Shown here in pieces: positions 1-5,078 of a stretch of 5,078 bases of DNA. Under the pieces are notes generated by a model. That model was not told the origin of the DNA, did not search any database, and saw only the letters and a list, made by a program, of their open reading frames with translations. Position 1 is the stretch's first letter; each line of letters starts with the position of its first letter. Origin of the DNA: an uncultured Mollicutes bacterium (GTDB lineage: Bacteria > Bacillota_I > Bacilli_A > Acholeplasmatales > Anaeroplasmataceae); the NCBI GenBank assembly GCA_947174685.1, contig CAMWJY010000086.1, positions 1 to 5,078 of the forward strand, written 5' to 3'. The translations under genes were made by a program, and so were the position numbers.

Positions 1-1
1 T

Positions 2-490
2 GCTATTACTGTGATTGTTTTAGTTAAGAAAAGAAATGTCCAAAGAAGAAAAATGGATATCATCAAGCTTTTTACAAATGCCTGTAAAGAGAAGAATATT
101 GAAGATTTCAAAATAGAATATGTAAAAAAGGATACGCATGATTTTTATTTTGAGGATGATAAAAGCATTTATTATATTAAAGTGATTTATAATTTTTCGA
201 ATCAGGAAATATGTATCAATAATGCCATTAAATGGCAGCTTAGAAAACTAAATGGTCGTAATGAGGCAATTGCCTTTGTTGAAGGCATTGAGCCTTTAAT
301 GCGCCTTGATTTAATGAACACAAAGAAGAAAGAGCATAAGCTTTTTATTATTTATCCTAATGTGACAGCCCTATTAAAGGTGATTAATGAGTGTGAAATG
401 GTTTTTGTTTATCCAGATACAGAGGTATATGGATCACAGGTTATTCCCTATAAGAAATTAGTAGAGAATATGGATTTATTAGATTTATAA
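2..490 (+). CDS. Uncharacterised protein, probably membrane-anchored, 5' end probably outside the window
   Basis: I do not recognise this family. The frame is open to the left edge. Possible starts inside the window are GTG at 11, which has no visible ribosome binding site, and ATG at 53, which has only a weak purine stretch (AAAGAAGAAA) before it. The codons before 53 encode AITVIVLV followed by the basic run KKRNVQRRK. This looks like the end of a membrane helix with its cytoplasmic positive flank, so I infer that the true start lies further left. The rest, about 145 residues, is a soluble alpha/beta domain: an amphipathic helix, a beta-rich part (DFYFEDDKSIYYIKVIY), a helix containing NNAIKWQLRKL, then strands around KLFIIYP and MVFVYP. 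It ends 25 bases before mutS2 and is probably co-transcribed with it. In several Firmicutes the membrane protein gene cvpA occupies this position, but this soluble domain does not look like CvpA. A restriction-endonuclease-like fold is conceivable from the strand pattern, but I see no convincing catalytic motif. The reading frame is convincing; the function is unknown. Confidence 0.7.
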   Translation, partial: AITVIVLVKKRNVQRRKMDIIKLFTNACKEKNIEDFKIEYVKKDTHDFYFEDDKSIYYIKVIYNFSNQEICINNAIKWQLRKLNGRNEAIAFVEGIEPLMRLDLMNTKKKEHKLFIIYPNVTALLKVINECEMVFVYPDTEVYGSQVIPYKKLVENMDLLDL

Positions 491-500
491 GATGAACTGA

Positions 501-508
501 AAGGAAGG
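501..508 (+). promoter_or_regulatory. Ribosome binding site that decides the mutS2 start
   Basis: AAGGAAGG lies 7 bases before the ATG at 516 but only 1 base before the in-frame ATG at 510. The normal spacing favours 516, which shortens MutS2 by two residues to MQYDLEAL at the N-terminus. Confidence 0.75.
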
Positions 509-515
509 GATGATT

Positions 516-2840
516 ATGCAATATGATTTAGAGGCATTAGAATTTTTTGATGTGCTTGCAATGCTTAAAAAATATGCTAAGACAAATTATGCAAAAGAAT
601 TGATAGAAGCATTAGTCCCTACCAATGATTTTGATGAGGTCGTAAAAAGAAATCAGGAAACTAAAGAAGCCTTTATGGCTATTGTTAAGCTATCTGATAT
701 TCCTTTAGGTGGTTTATTTCAGGTGAAAGGAAGCTTAGAAAGAGCCCAAATTGGCGGGATTTTAGAGCCACAGGAGCTTTTGAATGTGGTGGGGCTACTA
801 GATTGCGCTTCTAATGTTTTACGCTATTTTAAAAGCCTAGAATCTGCTAAGGTAGAGATTCCTGCCTTAAAGAAATATACAGATTTACTTACCTTTTATC
901 CAACGATTAAATCCAGTATTACCTTAGCAATTGATACTGATGGAAATATTAGTGATAATGCTTCAAGAGAGCTTTTTACAATTAGAAGAAGCATTATTTC
1001 TTTACAAAACAGATTAAGAAGTAAATTAAATGAACTTTTAAATTCTAAGGCCTCTATGCTAACAGAAAGCTTAATTATTATGCGTAATAACAGGATGTGT
1101 TTACCTGTAAAGATTGAATATAAGAACACCTTCAAAGGAATTGTTCATGATATTTCCTCTTCTAATACAACCTGTTATATCGAGCCTGAGGCCACAATAG
1201 AAACAGCAAATCAAATTGATAGCTATATTGCTATGGAGAAAAAGGAAATTGAAATCATTTTAAAAAACTTAAGTCTTCTAGTAGGTGCCGAAGCTGAAGG
1301 ATTAAAGCAAGACTTAGAGGTTTTAACTACCTTGGATGTCATTTTCGCGAAGGCCTTGATGGGACGTGATTTGGACTATCAAGAGGTCAAAATTACAGAT
1401 AAACAGTATTTTAATTTGAAGAGGGCAAAGCATCCTTTAATTGATCCTACAAGTGTCGTCCCTATTGATGTAGAGCTTGGAAACACCCATAGTACAATCA
1501 TCATTACAGGACCAAATACAGGTGGAAAAACAGTTGCCTTAAAGACAGTAGGATTACTCCATGCCATGATGATGTGTGGATTAATGGTTCCATGCAGCAG
1601 TGAATCTACCTTGAGTGTTTTTTCTGAGATTTTAGTGGATATTGGTGATGAGCAATCTATCGCTCAATCTCTATCTACCTTTTCTGCCCATATGAAGAAA
1701 ATGAATGAAATCTTAAATCAAGCGACCTTCCAGTCTTTGGTTTTATTAGATGAGCTAGGAAGTGGAACAGACCCAAAGGAAGGTAGTAGTCTGGCTATTG
1801 CAATGATTGATTATTTAAAGAAGCGTGGAGCTAGGATATTAGTCACAACCCACTATAGTGACTTAAAATCCTATGCTTACCAGGAAAAGGGGGTATTAAA
1901 TGCATCTGTTGAATTTAATACAAATACCTTACTTCCAACCTATCGATTATTAATCGGTGTACCTGGAAAATCTAACGCCATTGAAATAGCAAGTAGATTA
2001 GGAATACCAGAGGATATTATCAATGCTTCAAGGGGCTATATGCAAAGTATCAATCCATCTGAATCATCTAAGCTAATGGATAATATGGAAGAAGAAATTA
2101 CAAAATTGAGGGCTCAAGAAGAAGAACTAGCGCATAAAATAGAAATGTACGATAGTTTAAATCAAAAGCTTTCTTTAGAAAAGATGAATTTGACGAAGCA
2201 AAGAGATAAAATTTTGGATGCATCACGTGCTGAGGCTCAAAAAATTATAGAAAAAACAACAGATGAAGCAAAAGAAATCCTAAATCAATTAAAGGAAAAA
2301 ACAAGTGGAGAATATAAAGATCATGAGCTTGCCACCCTTAAGCATCAAATTAAGAAGCTAGGAGATAAGGAAGATAGTGATGAATTGTTTGATGAGACCT
2401 TAGCTGTTGGCGATTATGTCTTTATTAAATCCTATGAGCAATATGGTACTATTACTAAGCTGAAAAAGGATAAATTCACTATTCAAATGGGACAGTTTAG
2501 TATGGATTTTAACAAAAAAGACTTAGTAAAGGCTACAAAGCCTAAGGAAAAGCCACAAAAAAAGACAAGAATGAGCGGATATAATCCCGCCTCTCATGCA
2601 ACCCTATCTCTTGATTTAAGAGGGAAAAGATATGAAGAGGTCAAGGACCTTATGGATAGCTATATAGATCAAGCTATCCTAGGAAATCTAGAATCTGTAT
2701 CCATTATTCATGGCTTTGGAACAGGTGCGATTCGAAAGGCTGTATGGGATTACTTGAAAAATTGTCCTTATGCGAAAAGTTATCGTTTTGGGCAAGAAGG
2801 AGAAGGCTTAAATGGTGTAACTGTCGTTAAATTAAAATAA
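516..2840 (+). CDS. mutS2: Endonuclease MutS2 / ribosome-associated Smr-domain ATPase
   Basis: This is a full-length MutS2 of 774 residues from the ATG at 516; B. subtilis MutS2 is of similar size. The N-terminal helical core and lever region (about 1-290) carries the family motif H211-D...IEP (223-224). The ATPase domain follows, with Walker A GPNTGGKT (332-339), the DIGDEQS and SLSTFSAHM segment (375-393), Walker B LLDELGSGTDP (410-420) and the switch histidine in TTHYSD (H446). Residues about 510-620 are charged and heptad-like, consistent with the family's coiled coil. A KOW-like beta segment follows (about 630-670). The C-terminal Smr domain has LDLRG (699-703) and HGFGTG (732-737). MutS2 lacks the mismatch-recognition domain of MutS. 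Family work links it to suppression of recombination in Helicobacter and to splitting of collided ribosomes in Bacillus; which role applies here cannot be read from sequence. All ATPase motifs are intact. It is followed 12 bases later by the thioredoxin-like gene, whose ribosome binding site overlaps the mutS2 stop. Confidence 0.97.
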   Translation: MQYDLEALEFFDVLAMLKKYAKTNYAKELIEALVPTNDFDEVVKRNQETKEAFMAIVKLSDIPLGGLFQVKGSLERAQIGGILEPQELLNVVGLLDCASNVLRYFKSLESAKVEIPALKKYTDLLTFYPTIKSSITLAIDTDGNISDNASRELFTIRRSIISLQNRLRSKLNELLNSKASMLTESLIIMRNNRMCLPVKIEYKNTFKGIVHDISSSNTTCYIEPEATIETANQIDSYIAMEKKEIEIILKNLSLLVGAEAEGLKQDLEVLTTLDVIFAKALMGRDLDYQEVKITDKQYFNLKRAKHPLIDPTSVVPIDVELGNTHSTIIITGPNTGGKTVALKTVGLLHAMMMCGLMVPCSSESTLSVFSEILVDIGDEQSIAQSLSTFSAHMKKMNEILNQATFQSLVLLDELGSGTDPKEGSSLAIAMIDYLKKRGARILVTTHYSDLKSYAYQEKGVLNASVEFNTNTLLPTYRLLIGVPGKSNAIEIASRLGIPEDIINASRGYMQSINPSESSKLMDNMEEEITKLRAQEEELAHKIEMYDSLNQKLSLEKMNLTKQRDKILDASRAEAQKIIEKTTDEAKEILNQLKEKTSGEYKDHELATLKHQIKKLGDKEDSDELFDETLAVGDYVFIKSYEQYGTITKLKKDKFTIQMGQFSMDFNKKDLVKATKPKEKPQKKTRMSGYNPASHATLSLDLRGKRYEEVKDLMDSYIDQAILGNLESVSIIHGFGTGAIRKAVWDYLKNCPYAKSYRFGQEGEGLNGVTVVKLK

Positions 2841-2846
2841 GGACGG
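2839..2846 (+). promoter_or_regulatory. Ribosome binding site overlapping the mutS2 stop, supports a TTG start
   Basis: AAGGACGG shares its first two bases with the mutS2 TAA stop (2838-2840) and lies 6 bases before TTG at 2853. The nearby ATG at 2860 is out of frame. The placement supports the TTG start and suggests translational coupling to mutS2. Confidence 0.65.
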
Positions 2847-2852
2847 ATACCA

Positions 2853-3143
2853 TTGATTTATGAATATAACGGTTCAAATTTAGCAGATGGATTGTATTAT
2901 TTTTATGCATCCTGGAATTCACGCTGTAATGTTTTAGCAGATAGAATAAGCAGGCTAAATTTAGAGTTTAAAAATTTAACAATATATAAGGTGAATACGA
3001 CTAAGTATCCACAAATGAAGAAGGATTTTAAGATAAATAAAATTCCATCCTATCTTCTTATACAAAACCAGCAGGTTGTTACTAGAAAGGATGGAAATTT
3101 TGACTATATCACGCTTAAAAAATGGCTAAATGAAAGGAGCTAG
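2853..3143 (+). CDS. Thioredoxin-like protein with degenerate active site (NSRC)
   Basis: This is a 96-residue single-domain protein of thioredoxin type, slightly shorter than the usual 100-110. The pattern YYFYASW (15-21) matches the beta strand and tryptophan before the active site. The expected CXXC is N22-S23-R24-C25, so the nucleophilic first cysteine is replaced by asparagine and C25 is the only cysteine in the protein. The second half keeps the fold signature: KVNTTKYPQMKKDFKI, then the cis-proline in IPS (P65), a strand LLIQN and a C-terminal helix. No signal peptide or membrane segment is seen, so it is probably cytoplasmic. It starts at TTG 2853 with a good ribosome binding site. 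It sits directly after mutS2, a position that trxA holds in lactobacilli. Without the first cysteine it should not work as a normal dithiol reductase; a binding, chaperone-like or single-thiol role is inference. The fold assignment is fairly sure and the function is unknown. Confidence 0.85.
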   Translation: MIYEYNGSNLADGLYYFYASWNSRCNVLADRISRLNLEFKNLTIYKVNTTKYPQMKKDFKINKIPSYLLIQNQQVVTRKDGNFDYITLKKWLNERS

Positions 3144-3149
3144 ATTTGT

Positions 3150-3758
3150 ATGGAATACGTATTAATCATAGGCCATGATATGGATTATTCAAAGTTTAAT
3201 TTTAAGAATAAATATATCATTGGAGTAGACGAAGGAGCTTATCAAGCAGTAAAGCATGGAATAAAGCTAGATGTAGCTATTGGCGATTTTGATTCTATTG
3301 ATCAAGAAAAGCTACAATATATACAATCTCAAACAAAGATCATTCAATTACCTGAGAAAAAGAATGATACAGATACGAGAGCAGCTCTTAAGCTATGCAA
3401 GGATGCAACCAGAATTATTATTTTAGGTGGAATTCAAGGAAAAAGAATTGAGCATTTTATTGCCAATTTAATGCTGATGGAAACCTATAAGCATGTAGAA
3501 ATGCTAGATAATAATTCTCATATGTACATTATGGACTCATCCTTCAGTATAAAAAAGACAGAATATAAATTTATATCCTTTTTTGCATTGTCTGAGACGA
3601 TTATTACTTTAGAAGGCTTTAAGTATCCACTTACCAACTATGATTTAAAAAATACGGATCCTCTTACAATATCTAATGAGCTATCAGAAGAACGTGGAAT
3701 AGTTACCCTGAAGGGTGGAAGAGTATTAGTCATTCAGTCTAAGGAAGATATGAGATAG
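3150..3758 (+). CDS. thiN: Thiamine pyrophosphokinase (thiamine diphosphokinase)
   Basis: This cytoplasmic enzyme transfers pyrophosphate from ATP to thiamine, giving thiamine diphosphate and AMP. At 202 residues it has the usual bacterial length. Family motifs appear in order: GVDEGAY (25-31), the metal-binding GDFDS (45-49), LPEKKNDTDT (67-76), and GGIQGKRIEH (93-102) for nucleotide and dimer-interface contacts. The C-terminal beta-sandwich, the thiamine-binding half, ends in a strand-rich KGGRVLVIQS. The usual Arg-x-Asp-His is Arg-Ile-Glu-His here, a conservative change. The ATG at 3150 has AAAGGAG (3133-3139) 10 bases upstream, inside the end of the preceding gene. The MATE gene follows after a single base. 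No thiamine riboswitch is visible, since no leader space exists. In Bacillus the homologous gene (thiN, formerly yloS) lies in a different cluster, next to rpe, so this location is lineage-specific. The presence of a kinase suggests the cell salvages thiamine. Confidence 0.95.
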   Translation: MEYVLIIGHDMDYSKFNFKNKYIIGVDEGAYQAVKHGIKLDVAIGDFDSIDQEKLQYIQSQTKIIQLPEKKNDTDTRAALKLCKDATRIIILGGIQGKRIEHFIANLMLMETYKHVEMLDNNSHMYIMDSSFSIKKTEYKFISFFALSETIITLEGFKYPLTNYDLKNTDPLTISNELSEERGIVTLKGGRVLVIQSKEDMR

Positions 3759-3759
3759 T

Positions 3760-5052
3760 ATGAAAAAATTTGCAAGCTATCTCATTCCTTCCTTAATAGC
3801 TACTGTACTAATGAGTATGTATGCTATGATAGATGGCATATTTATCGGCCAAAAAATAGGAGATGCTGGACTAGCTGCAATCAATATTGTTTGGCCAATT
3901 ACAGCTCTTTTACAATCTATTGGCTCTGCTTTAGGTTTAGCAGGAGGCGTAATTATCCAAAAGAAACTGGCACAAGAGGAAGTTCGACAGGCAAGTCAAA
4001 TTAAGCTAACAGTAGTAATAATAGGTGTAGTCTTAGCAATAATTTTTGGCTTGATTTTCTATTTTTTAAGGGTGCCACTGCTCCATGCATTAGGAACTAC
4101 TGATGCATCCTTTTCTTATGCAATGGCATATTTGAAAATGATTTTAACAGGGGCAATCTTCCAAATTCTTGGAATGATGCTCATTCCTTTACTTAAAAAT
4201 TCTGGGAAGGTCAAGCTAGCGGCTTTGGCCTCATTAACCTCTATGACAACCAATCTTATTTTAGATTATGTGATGATTTATGTACTAGACATGGAGCTTA
4301 TGGGAGCTGCCTTGGCATCTGTTTTAGCTCAGGTTGCCTCTGCAATGGTTTGCATATTCGCTTACTTTAAGGAATTCAAAGGAGTAAGCTTTACTAAAGA
4401 AAATCTTTTAGATATATTTAAGACAAGCCTTGCCCCATTTATACTAGCATATTCCTATTCTATAGTCATTCTCATAACAAATATTGCTTGTACGCATTAT
4501 GGCGGAGATGAGGCAGTAGCTGCCTATACATTATTATCTTATATTGCCTACATCCTTATGGCTGTAAGCTGTGCTGTAGGAGATTCAATACAGCCCCTAT
4601 TTTCCTTTCAACAGGCAAAGCATGAGTATAATAAGAATAGAAGAATGCTAAAGCTTTGCATGATAATTAGCTTTAGTGCAATTCTGATTTTTGATATTTT
4701 GCTCATTATTTTAAAGCGTCAGCTTGGCTATCTATACAATTTATCAGATATAGCCTATTCCTATTATGTAGCTGGATTATATTATTATCTGGCTGGTGGA
4801 ATCATGATTTCTATCTTAAAAGTAATATCAAGCTATTTATATGCAATAGATTCTAAGCTTTTTGCCAATATCTTAGTTCTATTAGAGCCATTTGTGGTAG
4901 TCCCTATCGTTTTAGCTATTTTTGGTGTATCTTTAGAGCTTACAGGCATTTGGATCTCTTATTTAGTAGGACAGGCTATTTTACTTGGAGTAGCATGCCT
5001 ACTCCTTTACCTACAAGAAAAAAAACATTTCAAAAAGCAACTAGTAATATAA
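3760..5052 (+). CDS. MATE family efflux transporter
   Basis: This is an integral membrane antiporter of the multidrug and toxic compound extrusion family, expected to export organic cations or metabolites using a Na+ or H+ gradient. It has 430 residues, slightly short for the family (about 440-460) because the N-terminal lead before the first helix is brief. I count about 12 hydrophobic segments in two six-helix halves. The first half shows YAMIDGIFIGQKIG (21-34, with D25 in helix 1), LAAINIVWP (38-46), and LLKNSGK (around 148) leading to N165 and LDY (168-170), then MGAALASVLAQ. The second half shows LAPF (P226) and the typical VGDSIQPLFSFQQA (Q278-P279). These match the MepA/NorM-like Firmicutes branch, but the substrate cannot be predicted. 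The ATG at 3760 follows the kinase stop by one base; AAGGAAG (3741-3747) is 12 bases upstream, rather far, so reinitiation after the kinase stop may help. The gene is complete. Confidence 0.95.
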   Translation: MKKFASYLIPSLIATVLMSMYAMIDGIFIGQKIGDAGLAAINIVWPITALLQSIGSALGLAGGVIIQKKLAQEEVRQASQIKLTVVIIGVVLAIIFGLIFYFLRVPLLHALGTTDASFSYAMAYLKMILTGAIFQILGMMLIPLLKNSGKVKLAALASLTSMTTNLILDYVMIYVLDMELMGAALASVLAQVASAMVCIFAYFKEFKGVSFTKENLLDIFKTSLAPFILAYSYSIVILITNIACTHYGGDEAVAAYTLLSYIAYILMAVSCAVGDSIQPLFSFQQAKHEYNKNRRMLKLCMIISFSAILIFDILLIILKRQLGYLYNLSDIAYSYYVAGLYYYLAGGIMISILKVISSYLYAIDSKLFANILVLLEPFVVVPIVLAIFGVSLELTGIWISYLVGQAILLGVACLLLYLQEKKHFKKQLVI

Positions 5053-5078
5053 ACTAGATTAAACAATTAACATATTAC

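Noticed and set aside
510..515. ATG at 510 as the mutS2 start
   Set aside because: The ribosome binding site ends 1 base before it, too close for initiation. The ATG at 516 has normal spacing.
896..1135. Minus-strand open frame of 79 codons inside mutS2
   Set aside because: It is fully antisense to well-conserved mutS2 coding sequence, has no recognisable motif and looks like a shadow of AT-rich codons.
1379..1567. Minus-strand open frame of 62 codons over the mutS2 Walker A region
   Set aside because: It is antisense to the most conserved part of mutS2, and nothing supports it as a gene.
3352..3597. Two CTGAGA hexamers (3352-3357 and 3592-3597) resembling the start of a THI-box (TPP riboswitch)
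   Set aside because: Both are coding bases inside the kinase gene, and the rest of the THI-box consensus does not follow either of them.
5041..5057. Small inverted repeat CTAGT...ACTAG at the end of the MATE gene
   Set aside because: The stem is only 5 AT-rich base pairs with no following T-run, so it is too weak for a terminator. The real terminator, if any, lies beyond the window.

Overview
The window is a compact, AT-rich bacterial segment that is almost entirely coding, with every gene on the + strand. The low GC content, strong AAGGAGG-type ribosome binding sites, TTG start use, standard genetic code (TGG for Trp, no in-frame TGA) and a MutS2 of Firmicutes type point to a low-GC Bacillota. 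A gut-type Erysipelotrichia or related lineage is my guess from the general look of the proteins. It is not proven by the sequence.

Layout: (1) 2-490, the C-terminal part of an unrecognised protein whose frame is open to the left edge. It begins in a hydrophobic stretch followed by a basic cluster. (2) 516-2840, mutS2, complete and canonical, with MutS-type ATPase, coiled coil, KOW-like segment and C-terminal Smr domain. (3) 2853-3143, a small thioredoxin-fold protein starting at TTG whose CXXC site has become NSRC. (4) 3150-3758, thiamine pyrophosphokinase. (5) 3760-5052, a 12-helix MATE-family exporter. The final 26 bases hold no recognisable feature.

The gaps between genes are 25, 12, 6 and 1 bases, with no terminator or promoter-sized space, so the five genes are most simply read as one transcript that starts left of the window. 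The mutS2 and thioredoxin pairing matches a neighbourhood known from bacilli and lactobacilli, where mutS2 is near or next to trxA. Here the trxA slot is filled by a protein that has lost the nucleophilic cysteine. The kinase and the MATE transporter look like housekeeping genes added to this operon, and no pathway linking all five genes is evident.

I see no RNA genes, CRISPR arrays, insertion sequences, prophage genes or sizeable repeats. This is mostly an ordinary core-genome region. The two items that deserve attention are the degenerate thioredoxin and the uncharacterised protein upstream of mutS2.
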